Positions 27,853 to 36,597 of a stretch of 64,000 nt of DNA are shown here, piece after piece (within the stretch, counting starts at the first letter, position 1; each line of letters begins with the position of its first letter). This stretch comes from Planctomycetota bacterium (GTDB lineage Bacteria > Planctomycetota > UBA1135 > GCA-002686595), in assembly GCA_014237855.1 (NCBI GenBank), contig JABACD010000001.1, positions 248,001 through 312,000 of the forward strand. The letters are read 5' to 3'. A program made the position numbers and the translations under genes. The notes below the pieces were generated by a model. It was not told where the DNA came from. It was given only the letters and a program-made list of their open reading frames with translations, and did no database searches.

Positions 27853-28374
27853 TCAATCCTCCAACTCGAGTTGAGGGCGCCCCTCGATCGTGCCGGGGTC
27901 CGTGGCCGCGAACTCCAGCAGCTCACCGGTAAACCCTGTGATCGAGACTCCCATGTACTGGTCTCCGACCTCGCGCATCACTCCATGCAGGCGCCCCACC
28001 CCCTGCTCGAAGAGCTTGTTCATCCCACGCTTTTGTCCCATGCGGATCTTGAGGCAACCCGCGGCGCACTGGATCAATCCCTGGATGAACTGGGCCTGAA
28101 CCGCATCGTGCTTGGAAACGTGCCAAAGCCCTTCCCAGGCCTCGTGAGCCTCCCACAGGTAGCCAGCGTTGTAGAGATCGACGCCGTAGAGATAGTCTGC
28201 CGAGCCACGCCAATCTGCAGGCTCGACCGATTCCACAGAAGCCTCGCCCTCCTCGCTGTAGGAGTGCCCACGCGGGTCGCGGGTCGGGTGCGGATGCTCC
28301 CCGGGTACGAAGGCATAGGGTGGAAAGGATGTCTGGGTGTAGCGCACGCGCAGAGGATAGCGTCTCGGGCGCAC
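27853..28374 (-). CDS. DUF309-family protein
   Basis: This 173-residue protein starts at GTG 28374. It has the DUF309 core YGVDLYNAGYLWEAHEAWE and QAQFIQGLIQCAAGCLKIRMG, a small all-helical domain often found alone. The N-terminal arm has PGEHPHPTRDPRGHSY, which I recall from longer family members. Function is not established for the family. It is convergent with etfA. Confidence 0.8.
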   Translation of the reverse strand: MRPRRYPLRVRYTQTSFPPYAFVPGEHPHPTRDPRGHSYSEEGEASVESVEPADWRGSADYLYGVDLYNAGYLWEAHEAWEGLWHVSKHDAVQAQFIQGLIQCAAGCLKIRMGQKRGMNKLFEQGVGRLHGVMREVGDQYMGVSITGFTGELLEFAATDPGTIEGRPQLELED

Positions 28375-28608
28375 TGCCGCAGAGGTTCACCGCCAGCCCC
28401 TCTTGCTTGCGGTGAATCCACACCATTTCGGAGCAGGCAGCTCAATGAGGGGTCAGTCGGCCTTGTGAAATGCGCCCCCGTCCACCTTGGCGACCCCTGA
28501 GAGTTCCCGAATGCCCACGCGAGAAGCACCTGCAGTGTCACATCAACCAGCGATGTCCGGAGCTGACGTTGACACCCCTGAGGCTCACCCCCCAAGCTGT
28601 AGCCGGTG

Positions 28609-30534
28609 ATGGAGGAACAGGAGACGCAGAGCGGGACTCGAACCTGCGGCCCATGGCTCGACGCGCTCGTGCTTGTGGTCCTCGTGGCCCTTGGTAGCTG
28701 GATCCGGCTTGATACCGCGGCCCGCGATGGGGTGCTCACTCGAGCGGACGAGCAGGGCCTGATGAAGAGCGATCCTGGCCTGCTCTTCTACCTGACCAAA
28801 GAGGTCGCAAACGCGGAGGGACTGGTTCCAGGGAGCTGGGAAGCCAATCCCCGCATCGCCCATCCCGGAACCGTTGACGTGCCGGCGGACTACACCGTCG
28901 GCCAGGAGTTCCTGTTCGGCTGGACCTGGCGCCTGTTCGGCGAGGGAACCTCCCTGCTGCGCTGGTGCCACGTGGGCTCGGCCATTCTCGCAGCCCTCAC
29001 CGCCCTGGGAGTCTGGGGCTTGGCACGCGAACTGTGTAGAAGCAGGGCAGCTGCGCTCTCAGCAGCGCTGCTCTACCTCCTGCTTCCAGCCAGCTATCGT
29101 ACGATCGGGTTCGTCCTGATTCGTGAGGACCTGGGCTTGCCGCTCCTTGCGATGCACCTCTGGCTCGCGGCCCGGGCCCTGCGGTTGGGCACGCGGACTT
29201 CGGTAGTTCTGGCTGCCATCGCTGCCTGCCTGGCCCTCGCCACCTGGCATGCGATGTCGTTTGTGCTTGCCATCGAGGCTGCGGCAATCCTTGCCATCTA
29301 CCTCCGCCATGGTCCACCACGCACTGGAGGGTACCTGGCGGTGGTCATCGGAAGCCTGGCGCTCACCTGGCTGCTGGTTCCCGCTGTTGGAGGAAGCGCT
29401 CTGCTTGCAGTCATCCTCCTGCTGACCTGTATTGGAGTCGGCCCCCTCCTCAGACCCCGTCAGCCACGAATGGCCAGCCTGGCCCTGCTGCTGGTCATCG
29501 CCACTGCAGGCGCGCTCTGGCCAGGGACGGGCCATTCTGACTTCAGCCATGTCTACGAGGTGCTCCTGGCGAAGCTCCTTCATGGTGGTTCCCTACCCCT
29601 CGACCCAGCTGAGCTCTCGTTCGATGCCCGCCTCCTCTGGCAAGGCCCCTTCGCCACACTCGCTCCCGAGGCCGCCTTCCTGGTCCTTGGGCTGGCCCTG
29701 ATCCTCGCCATCCCCACCTTGCTGGTGGCTCTCGGGTCTGAGTCGATCCTTCCCTTTGGCCTCGGCGTCTTCACCTCGGTCTCCCTGTTCGCCAGCTGGT
29801 TGGTCTATCGAGTCTCTGCAATACCAGCGATTCTCCTCCCTCCATTGATCGTCTACGCCTACCTGTGGGCCAGGACGAAGCTGCAGACTGCGAGTCCACG
29901 CCCTGCATCCGACAAGGAGCCGCGCGGCCTGGCCGAGCTCGCGAAGAGAGCCCTCCCAGTGGCAGCAATTCTGGGCCTCCTCTGGCAGGCAGAATCCTTT
30001 CATTCCTGGCGTACGAACTACCGCCTCGCCTGGTACAGGCCTGAAGTGCACACCAGGGAGATCGCCGAGATGATCGCAGCGGTCCAGAGACTCGTGCCGG
30101 CCGATGCAGCGATCGCAGCAGACTTCATGAACTCCACGGCAATTCTCGCCTGGACGGACAACCCGGTCGTCCTGCAGCCCAAGTGGGAGAGGGATGCGGC
30201 CAGGAGACGAGTGGAGAGCTTCTGGTCATCACTGTACGGAGGCTCACCCGAGGAGCTTCGCTCGCTCCTGGTTGACGAGCTGCACTGTCGCTACCTCGTG
30301 ATCGACCGGGAGACCCTCTGGGTGCTGAATCCCTCGCGCTACTGCGCCGGACTGCCTCTTGATCAGGCACGCCCCACTCCAGGCACGGCAGCCGCATCTC
30401 TGCTTGCCGAGGACCCCACCTCGATCGAGGCGCAGCTGCCCGGCTTCGAGCTCATCTGGAGTAGCCTCCGGACCGATGGGAAGCCCCCTGGCCCCGCGTT
30501 TCGCCTCTATCGCCTGGCCGAGGCATCGCACTAG
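28609..30534 (+). CDS. Polytopic membrane protein, GT-C glycosyltransferase-like
   Basis: The 641-residue protein has about 12 transmembrane helices and a soluble C-terminal domain of about 160 residues. A large periplasmic loop lies between TM1 and TM2 (ADEQGLMKSDPGLLFYLTKE). The Asp/Glu residues in that loop and the overall architecture resemble GT-C enzymes (PMT/GT39 or STT3-like), which use lipid-linked sugars. No family-specific motif confirms it. GTG 28606 is adjacent to ATG 28609; I chose the ATG. Confidence 0.55.
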   Translation: MEEQETQSGTRTCGPWLDALVLVVLVALGSWIRLDTAARDGVLTRADEQGLMKSDPGLLFYLTKEVANAEGLVPGSWEANPRIAHPGTVDVPADYTVGQEFLFGWTWRLFGEGTSLLRWCHVGSAILAALTALGVWGLARELCRSRAAALSAALLYLLLPASYRTIGFVLIREDLGLPLLAMHLWLAARALRLGTRTSVVLAAIAACLALATWHAMSFVLAIEAAAILAIYLRHGPPRTGGYLAVVIGSLALTWLLVPAVGGSALLAVILLLTCIGVGPLLRPRQPRMASLALLLVIATAGALWPGTGHSDFSHVYEVLLAKLLHGGSLPLDPAELSFDARLLWQGPFATLAPEAAFLVLGLALILAIPTLLVALGSESILPFGLGVFTSVSLFASWLVYRVSAIPAILLPPLIVYAYLWARTKLQTASPRPASDKEPRGLAELAKRALPVAAILGLLWQAESFHSWRTNYRLAWYRPEVHTREIAEMIAAVQRLVPADAAIAADFMNSTAILAWTDNPVVLQPKWERDAARRRVESFWSSLYGGSPEELRSLLVDELHCRYLVIDRETLWVLNPSRYCAGLPLDQARPTPGTAAASLLAEDPTSIEAQLPGFELIWSSLRTDGKPPGPAFRLYRLAEASH

Positions 30535-30586
30535 GCTTCAGACCTCGGGGCACCCATCAGGGTGACAGTTGCAGAGCGGCGGCCGG

Positions 30587-30946
30587 CTAGACCAGTTCCG
30601 TGATCCTTGCCAGAGGGCGACCGATCGCCGCGCGGCCCTCGTTGATGAAGATGGGGCGCTCCAGGAGAATCGGACTGGAGGCCATCACGACGAGGTGCTC
30701 TTCGTTGCTGGAATTGGCCGTGAGCCCCGCCTCGCGATAGGCGCTCTCGCCACTACGCACCCACTCTCGAGCGTGCTCGCCCAGGTAGCCATGCAGCTCC
30801 TGCAACTCCTCCAGATCCAGGGGATCGTCGAGATAGAGGCGCTCATTGAAGGTGATGTTGTTTTCCTCCAGCCAGCACCTGGCAGCTCGGCTCTTGGAGC
30901 AATTGGGGTTGTGCAGGAGAAGCGGTTGAGAATCTGAGAGGCTCAC
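30587..30946 (-). CDS. ArsC-family thioredoxin-fold reductase
   Basis: This 119-residue protein belongs to the ArsC/Spx thioredoxin-fold family. The catalytic Cys is in HNPNCSKSRAA near the N-terminus, and the C-terminal block ILLERPIFI...AAIGRP carries the conserved Arg. GTG 30946 is chosen because it lies 16 bases after the kynB stop; the ATG at 31012 would overlap kynB. As last gene of the tryptophan operon its role is unclear. It may be a glutathione/glutaredoxin-dependent reductase and need not act on arsenate. No other ars gene is near. Confidence 0.75.
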   Translation of the reverse strand: MSLSDSQPLLLHNPNCSKSRAARCWLEENNITFNERLYLDDPLDLEELQELHGYLGEHAREWVRSGESAYREAGLTANSSNEEHLVVMASSPILLERPIFINEGRAAIGRPLARITELV

Positions 30947-30962
30947 GTGGTTCTGGAATCGG

Positions 30963-31592
30963 TCAGGAGGTTTCAGGGAGAAGAGCTGCCCGGACCGGAG
31001 AGGCGTCAGCACCCTCGAGCTTCAGGGGCAAGGCAATCAAGGTGTAACGGCCCGGTGGAGCAGCCGTGAGAACGAGGCCTTCCAGGATCGCCAGGTCCCG
31101 GGAGTAGAGAACCTGATGCGACTCCAGCTGCTTGTCCAAGAAGAGGTCAGCCGATGGAGTATCAATCCCAACAAGCCTGACTCCCTGGTCGGCCAGGTGC
31201 TCGAGCAGCTCGGGCGAGAAAGAAGCAAAGTCCTCATTGAACCTGTCGGGGTCTGGATACGTCCCTGTCTTGAAGAGCAGTCGTTCGACGAATGGGCCCG
31301 GCGGGAGGTCAGCGACTTGAATCCGCTCGCCACGACCAACATCGACCGCGATCACCTGGCAGGGGCCGTAGTAGAGATCGAGGTCACGCCCTTCGATCCC
31401 CACACCATCGGCGTGGTAGTGACTGGGGGCATCTGCGTGTGCCCCCAGGTGAACGGTCCCGGTGATCTCGCCAAGGTCGATGTTCTCGCCATCAGCAATG
31501 CGCAGGTTGGCCTTGTACGAATACGGCGCATCCCCAGGCCAAACGCCGATGCGTGACGAGATCGTCGGTGTGATATCGATCAGCCTGGACAT
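30963..31592 (-). CDS. kynB: Kynurenine formamidase (cyclase family)
   Basis: This 209-residue metal-dependent enzyme hydrolyses N-formylkynurenine to kynurenine and formate. The metal motif HLGAHADAPSHYHADG (HxxxHxD) is intact, with LIDITPTI at the start, WPGDAP, and GIDTPSADLF in the C-terminal half. Length matches bacterial KynB. A GTG directly before ATG 31592 (31595) is also possible. Membership in the operon with tryptophan 2,3-dioxygenase supports this role over other cyclase-family amidases. Confidence 0.9.
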   Translation of the reverse strand: MSRLIDITPTISSRIGVWPGDAPYSYKANLRIADGENIDLGEITGTVHLGAHADAPSHYHADGVGIEGRDLDLYYGPCQVIAVDVGRGERIQVADLPPGPFVERLLFKTGTYPDPDRFNEDFASFSPELLEHLADQGVRLVGIDTPSADLFLDKQLESHQVLYSRDLAILEGLVLTAAPPGRYTLIALPLKLEGADASPVRAALLPETS

Positions 31593-31603
31593 CACAGGGA
31601 AGA

Positions 31604-33055
31604 TCAGGCGTCTCCGGCTGCGGCCAGCACCTTGAACTCCACGGCGATTGGCGTGGGCAGGGCACGAATAGCGATCGTGGTGCGGGCTGCCCCGATGCCC
31701 TCAAAGGCCTCCTTGTAGGCCCGGTTGAACTCCTCGAAGTCGCGATCCATGTCCACCAAGAACACGGTCACATCCAGGACCTTCTCGAGACTCGAGCCGG
31801 TGGCCTCGAGGATGCTCCTGATGTTCCCGATCACTGCCTGAGTCTGAGCGTAGACATCGTAGTCACGAGGATTTCCCTCCGCATCTCGGATCGGTCCTCC
31901 TGGAATCGAATTGTCCGCTGCCTGACGAGGGCCAACCCCTGAGAGAAAGAGGAGGTCTCCAACACGACGGGCATGGGGATAGGCGCCGACGGGCTTGGGG
32001 GCCGCGCTCGTACGTAGGGCTGTCTCGGGCTCATTCTCGGGCACTTCGGAGACTGGCGCGGCACCGAGGTGGGCTGCATGGCTCGAGCCCCCCACCGGCA
32101 CGGTGGCCGCTGCAGGTTCGGTAGCTCTTGCCTCCGAGTTCGCAGATCCACCGAGTACATCTCGATTGCCTGTAAAGACCTCCACATCGGCCTCGTCGAA
32201 CTCCTTGACCCCAACCCCGGCCTCCGCAGGAGTCAGGGAGATGACTGCCCCTCCGGTGCCGTAGAGCGCTCCATATCCGTGCACGGTACCCGCGTAGTTG
32301 TTGTGGGCACCCATGACCGCCGACAGCCACCACATTGGCTTGAAGTTGACCACCTTGGGGATGCGGATCTGCTTGTGAATCTCTCGGGAGAGCTGCGCAA
32401 CATCCTCGAGCCTGCCCTCCGCGAAGAATTCCAACAGCTTCTGGTTCCACTCCTCGTCCTTGTCGGAGTGGATGTGGTCCTCTGCGGGGTCAATGAACCT
32501 GGTGAAGAGCCTGTTGGACAGCGTCATGACCACAACGACCGCTGCCTTCTTGCCCTGCGCTGCCAGGGCATCGACAACGGACTTTCCGAAGACGACCGTC
32601 TCGCTGCGATCCGCATAAGCGTTGCTGGAGAGGATGACTGCCGGCAGCTCGTTGTTCGGGTTCAGGAGCTCAAGAGCCACCACCGATCCCGTATCGATAG
32701 GAAAGCCGTGGTAGGCCACCGTTCTCGCGCAAAGCCCACGCCCCTGGGCACTCTCGCAGATCCCGCCTGCGAGCTCCGAATCGATACGAAACTTGTAGGG
32801 GATCGAGCCCAGGTCATGGAAGAGCTCATCCACATGGGTCCACTCAGGCTCGGGAAGCGCCTGGACCTGATGACCGATGATCGAGGGCCACATGGTCGAG
32901 TAGACGATGAGGACATCAGCCTCACTCTCCTGGATCTCCTCTCTCGCTTTCTCGAAGGCTCCACGCAATCTGGAGTAGCCCTCGTTGGCTTCGGGAGTCA
33001 GCAGGGGTTGAGGTAGACCGGGGACGATCAGTCCCTTGACGACGGGATGACTCAT
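31604..33055 (-). CDS. 2-Aminophenol 1,6-dioxygenase alpha-like subunit fused to RidA-type 2-aminomuconate deaminase domain
   Basis: The protein has 483 residues. Residues 1-275 match the LigB-superfamily alpha subunit of 2-aminophenol 1,6-dioxygenase (VPGLPQPLLTPEAN, GHQVQALPEPEWTHVDE, AYHGFPIDTGSVVAL, NFKPMWWLSAVMGAHNNY). As expected for an alpha subunit, the iron ligands are missing (PQP and STMW replace PHPPH and SPHW). A low-complexity Ala/Glu/Pro linker (276-350) leads to a RidA/YjgF domain (352-483) with AYPHARRVGDLLFLSG, the family Arg in GAARTTIAI and a late Glu in VEFKV. That domain resembles 2-aminomuconate deaminase (AmnD). ATG 33055 overlaps the beta-subunit stop by 4 bases. The fusion joins steps separated by the dehydrogenase. 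Confidence 0.85.
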   Translation of the reverse strand: MSHPVVKGLIVPGLPQPLLTPEANEGYSRLRGAFEKAREEIQESEADVLIVYSTMWPSIIGHQVQALPEPEWTHVDELFHDLGSIPYKFRIDSELAGGICESAQGRGLCARTVAYHGFPIDTGSVVALELLNPNNELPAVILSSNAYADRSETVVFGKSVVDALAAQGKKAAVVVVMTLSNRLFTRFIDPAEDHIHSDKDEEWNQKLLEFFAEGRLEDVAQLSREIHKQIRIPKVVNFKPMWWLSAVMGAHNNYAGTVHGYGALYGTGGAVISLTPAEAGVGVKEFDEADVEVFTGNRDVLGGSANSEARATEPAAATVPVGGSSHAAHLGAAPVSEVPENEPETALRTSAAPKPVGAYPHARRVGDLLFLSGVGPRQAADNSIPGGPIRDAEGNPRDYDVYAQTQAVIGNIRSILEATGSSLEKVLDVTVFLVDMDRDFEEFNRAYKEAFEGIGAARTTIAIRALPTPIAVEFKVLAAAGDA

Positions 33056-33948
33056 GAGACCGCCACTCCTTCGGGGAACCAACCCACGACCGCATTCCCC
33101 GTTCCAATCACCGTGCCGTAGGCGTAGACCTCTCCAGGCTCGGTTGGGTAGTCCAGCGCAGACATCAGCCAGGCAAAGCTGCCTGCGTCCATCTCCGACT
33201 TCGCCTGGGTGATGAACTCCGGCATGACGTCGACCATCTGCCGGGTCTGGCCCTTGCGAACCATCTCGAGCAGCTGCATATCCCAGAGATACAATGCGTG
33301 GCTCGTGATGTGCTCGCGGCTCATGTCCTCGGGGATCTCCGCCTCGGTGGTGAAGTGCCTGTGCGAGAGCGAGGAGCTGCACAGCAGGGCCGCTTTCTTC
33401 CCGGATTGCTCCACAGCGCGGCGAGTCGCCTTCCCCAGCGCAGTGGCCATCTCCTGCATGACCTCGACTCCATAGTAGGATTCGGATCTGTTGGACGAGA
33501 TTGAAACGATCGGCAGGTCCCACTGAGGTCGGGTCAGGTGACAACAAACGATCGTGCCGTAGTCCACGCGGAAGTCCGGGTTCCGCATCATCTTCATCTC
33601 GAGGCCTTCACTGACGGCCTCATCGTGAATGGCCTCGGCCAGCTCCACATCCACGTTCATCTCGTAGTGGTAGCGGAAGAGGTTCGGGAAGATCGGGTCA
33701 ACCGACAGGGAGTCGAACTTGGGCACTCCCAGGAGATGCGTACCGACGTAGGTCTGCCAGTGTGGTGAGTGCACCACGAGAACATCCACATCGCGCTTGT
33801 CGATGTCCGCACGCAGACGCTCGTACCCCCAACGCAGGGTCTCCCACCCGCACTCCGCTGTGGGTTCGTTTTGCGGAGGGTTCTCCGCGTAGATCAGGTG
33901 CGGAGGATGGGGCGCAAGGGCGCCCGCGACGATACGTCCGTTAGGCAT
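33052..33948 (-). CDS. amnB: 2-Aminophenol 1,6-dioxygenase beta-like (catalytic) subunit
   Basis: This 298-residue class III extradiol dioxygenase cleaves the ring of 2-aminophenol to 2-aminomuconate 6-semialdehyde in the known family. The start LAPHPPHLIYAENPPQNEP and VDPIFPNLFRYHYE are characteristic. Predicted Fe(II) ligands are His14, His63 (HSPHW) and Glu252 (SEMDAGS), with His196 (LSHRH) as acid/base. These sit one residue after the positions I recall for the Comamonas/Pseudomonas enzymes. ATG 33948 lies 10 bases after the ALDH stop; the longer frame to 34032 overlaps it. Related substrates such as 3-hydroxyanthranilate cannot be excluded. Confidence 0.88.
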   Translation of the reverse strand: MPNGRIVAGALAPHPPHLIYAENPPQNEPTAECGWETLRWGYERLRADIDKRDVDVLVVHSPHWQTYVGTHLLGVPKFDSLSVDPIFPNLFRYHYEMNVDVELAEAIHDEAVSEGLEMKMMRNPDFRVDYGTIVCCHLTRPQWDLPIVSISSNRSESYYGVEVMQEMATALGKATRRAVEQSGKKAALLCSSSLSHRHFTTEAEIPEDMSREHITSHALYLWDMQLLEMVRKGQTRQMVDVMPEFITQAKSEMDAGSFAWLMSALDYPTEPGEVYAYGTVIGTGNAVVGWFPEGVAVS

Positions 33949-33958
33949 GGTAGTACTC

Positions 33959-35434
33959 TCAGAGCTGTATGCAGATGTTTCGACTCTCGCTGAAGAACTC
34001 GAGTGAGTGGCGGCCGCCCTCACGCCCCACACCGCTGTCCTTCATCCCTCCGAATGGAACCCTCAGGTCACGCAGCAGCCAGGTGTTGACCCAGACCATG
34101 CCACTCTCGACCTCGGAGGAAACCCGGTGAGCCCGCTTCAGATCCTTGGTCCAGACCGAAGCGGCAAGACCGTACCTGACGCCATTGGCGATCTCGATTG
34201 CTTCGGCCTCGGTGTCAAAGGGGTGCAGGGTAACGATGGGGCCGAAGATCTCTTCTGTTGCACAGCGACTGTCAGGAGAGAGCCCCGCAATGACCGTGGG
34301 TGAATAGAACGCACCGGCAGCGAGATCTCCCGTGAGCTCGGGCCGCTTGCCCCCCAGAAGGACCTCGCCGCCCTCCTCGATTGCCAATTGCGCGTAGCCT
34401 TCAACCTTGTCGCGGTGACCTGTGCTGATGAGCGCTCCAAAATTTGTCTTGTCGTCCTGGGGGTCACCCGGATGAAGAGCGCCCACGCGCTCGACAAATG
34501 CTGAGACGAATCGATCGTAGATCGAGCGCTCGATCAACAGGCGCGAGCCGCAAAGACAGACCTGCCCCTGATTTGCGAATGAAGCACGAGTCACTCCCTC
34601 GATCGTCTCGTCGAAGTCACAGTCTGCAAAGACGATCGTCGGGTTCTTCCCGCCAAGCTCCAGGGAGAGCTTCTTGAACATCGGCGCAGCAGTTGCCGCG
34701 ACCTGCTTACCCGTGGAAGTACCTCCGGTGAAGGAAATGCCGGCTATCTGGGGGTGCTCAACGATCGACTGGCCAACTTCTGCGCCAAGGCCATGCACGA
34801 GATTGAAGCATCCGGCAGGCGCATCGATCTCGGCAAAGATCTCCGCCAGCGCCGAGGCCGTCAGCGGCGTCAGCTCGCTCGGCTTGGCAACCACACAGTT
34901 CCCCATCGCGAGGGCTGGCGCGGTCTTCCAGCTGAGAAGGTAGAGGGGTAAGTTCCAGGGCGTGATCAGTCCGAAGGTCCCGACCGGCTTGCGCAAGGTG
35001 TAGTTGAGCGCACTCTGCATCGAGTGACAGTCCGTGCTCTGATGCCTGACTGCCCCCGCGAAGAAGCGAAAATTGGCCACGGCTCGAGGAATATCGACGC
35101 TACGCGCGAGTGAGATTGGCTTGCCGGTATCGAGTGACTCCAGGTGCGCAAACTCCTCCAACCGCGACTCGATTGTGCCGGCCACCGCATCCAGGAGATC
35201 GGCTCGTTCCGCATTGCTCGACTTGCCCCAGGAACCTCGCCGAGCAGCTTCAGCTGCTCGCACTGCGGCCTCGACGTCTGAACTATTGGAGCGAGGAATC
35301 CTGGCAAGTTCGATATCGCGAGCCGGATCGAGATCCTCCAGCCACTCTCCCCCCGTCGCAGGGACGAACTCGCCGCCCACGAAGTTCGGGACGCACTCAC
35401 CGCTCGCATGCTTCAAGAGGCTCAACGGGCTCAC
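33959..35434 (-). CDS. amnC: Aldehyde dehydrogenase, 2-aminomuconate semialdehyde type
   Basis: This 491-residue NAD-dependent ALDH has the oxyanion/NAD motif TPWNLPLYLLSWKTAPALAM, Glu259 in LELGGKNP and catalytic Cys293 in NQGQVCLCGSR. The C-terminal WLLRDLRVPFGGMKDSG carries the Arg pair typical of ALDH8/hydroxymuconate- and aminomuconate-semialdehyde dehydrogenases, which bind substrate carboxylates. In the 2-aminophenol route it oxidises 2-aminomuconate semialdehyde to 2-aminomuconate, the substrate of the fused RidA domain. It starts at GTG 35434, overlapping the previous stop as GTGA. Confidence 0.88.
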   Translation of the reverse strand: MSPLSLLKHASGECVPNFVGGEFVPATGGEWLEDLDPARDIELARIPRSNSSDVEAAVRAAEAARRGSWGKSSNAERADLLDAVAGTIESRLEEFAHLESLDTGKPISLARSVDIPRAVANFRFFAGAVRHQSTDCHSMQSALNYTLRKPVGTFGLITPWNLPLYLLSWKTAPALAMGNCVVAKPSELTPLTASALAEIFAEIDAPAGCFNLVHGLGAEVGQSIVEHPQIAGISFTGGTSTGKQVAATAAPMFKKLSLELGGKNPTIVFADCDFDETIEGVTRASFANQGQVCLCGSRLLIERSIYDRFVSAFVERVGALHPGDPQDDKTNFGALISTGHRDKVEGYAQLAIEEGGEVLLGGKRPELTGDLAAGAFYSPTVIAGLSPDSRCATEEIFGPIVTLHPFDTEAEAIEIANGVRYGLAASVWTKDLKRAHRVSSEVESGMVWVNTWLLRDLRVPFGGMKDSGVGREGGRHSLEFFSESRNICIQL

Positions 35435-36597
35435 TGAAGCCTCCCGAAGCCGCTGTCGTCGTGACGCTCCATGTCGTAGTACCAGCGATCGTCATCAGGG
35501 TCCCACTCGTCCCAGGTAGGGTGGTCCTCCAGGGCTGACACGAGATCGTCCGGCACCACACCGGGAACAATGAACGCCTTCTGACGATGCATCTTGTAGG
35601 GGTTACGAAGGTCGAATCCGAGCACGCCCAGCACTGCCCTCGCAATGTACCAGGTCGCCTGGCTATCCCATCCGTGCGCGATCTTGATCACGATACCGAG
35701 CCCCTCTGGATAGTCGGGGTGCTCGATGGCCATACCCAGGAGGCCGTCTGCTCCTTCCTTGGCGATCACGCGTCCGTCGCAGGCCTTGATGATCGAGCTG
35801 TCGAGTCGATTGAACCCTCCGATCAGATCTGGGTGTCGAACCATGGCCTCCCAGGTCCAGTCCTTGCCACGCTCGGTTACCAGGCTCGCGTAGAGCCTCG
35901 CCAGCTCGTTCACAGTGTTCGAGGTGGTCGGCAAACCACAGCCATCACGAGCTACCCGGAGGGGCTTCCAGTCATCGCCAAGAGTTCTCCGGAGCACCTC
36001 GAGATAACCCTCGAAGATCGGATGCTGGGGCAGGGTATAGCCGGCCCTCGTCCAGCCCTTCAAGCGACAGCCACGCAAGAGCGCGGCATGCTCTCCTGAA
36101 CAGCAGTGATACCAGCGGCGCGCTCTCCGAACCTGTCGCCCGAATTGCACAAGAGGCACATCGAGTGGCGTCAACATCAGGGGACGCTCTTGCTCGCTCA
36201 GAATCGACTGCGCTGCCGCCACGTGTTCGGTGTCCCCATTGTGCGAGGCGCAGCCGATTGCCTTCTGTTTCCAGTCGAGCACCGGCTCAAGCTCCTCGGC
36301 GAAGACCTTCATCATGAAGGGCTTCATCATGCTTCGGCCGTAGCAGAGGACGTTCCCGCCAAAGGAGTGAACTATCTGACTGCCTGAAGCCCAGGCCACC
36401 GCACCATGAATCGTGGTCTCGCTGACATCGTTCCTCCGGTAATCCACCAGCGGTTCCCAGGCGACATCTCGACCGGTTGCAATCCCCTCGTGCTGTTCAC
36501 CCAGCGCGCTTCGAGGATAGATCGCAGAGCCTGGCCGCCCCTGATTGATAGCGGAATAGCCGGACGAACCATCGACGCCAGAACGAGCCTTACTCAT
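35431..36597 (-). CDS. Asparaginase-II-family hydrolase with altered signature
   Basis: This 388-residue protein belongs to the thermolabile (Rhizobium-type) asparaginase II family. Ser89-x-x-Lys92 (GRSMMKPF), Ser118 (CASHNGDTEH), Cys166 (HCCSGEHAALL) and DGCGLP at 218-223 match the family blocks. The usual CSGKH reads CSGEH (Glu169), suggesting changed substrate recognition. These enzymes cleave the beta-amide of aspartate derivatives. In this operon I infer cleavage of a beta-aspartyl ester or anilide made from kynurenine. ATG 36597 overlaps the monooxygenase stop. Plain asparaginase activity remains the conservative call. Confidence 0.75.
   Translation of the reverse strand: MSKARSGVDGSSGYSAINQGRPGSAIYPRSALGEQHEGIATGRDVAWEPLVDYRRNDVSETTIHGAVAWASGSQIVHSFGGNVLCYGRSMMKPFMMKVFAEELEPVLDWKQKAIGCASHNGDTEHVAAAQSILSEQERPLMLTPLDVPLVQFGRQVRRARRWYHCCSGEHAALLRGCRLKGWTRAGYTLPQHPIFEGYLEVLRRTLGDDWKPLRVARDGCGLPTTSNTVNELARLYASLVTERGKDWTWEAMVRHPDLIGGFNRLDSSIIKACDGRVIAKEGADGLLGMAIEHPDYPEGLGIVIKIAHGWDSQATWYIARAVLGVLGFDLRNPYKMHRQKAFIVPGVVPDDLVSALEDHPTWDEWDPDDDRWYYDMERHDDSGFGRLQ

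Noticed and set aside
26745-27926. 393-residue minus-strand ORF over etfA
   Set aside because: It is antisense to a textbook EtfA sequence and shows no domain.
30587-30946. Arsenic-resistance locus
   Set aside because: Only a single ArsC-fold gene is present, with no arsR, arsB or acr3, and it is embedded in a tryptophan operon.
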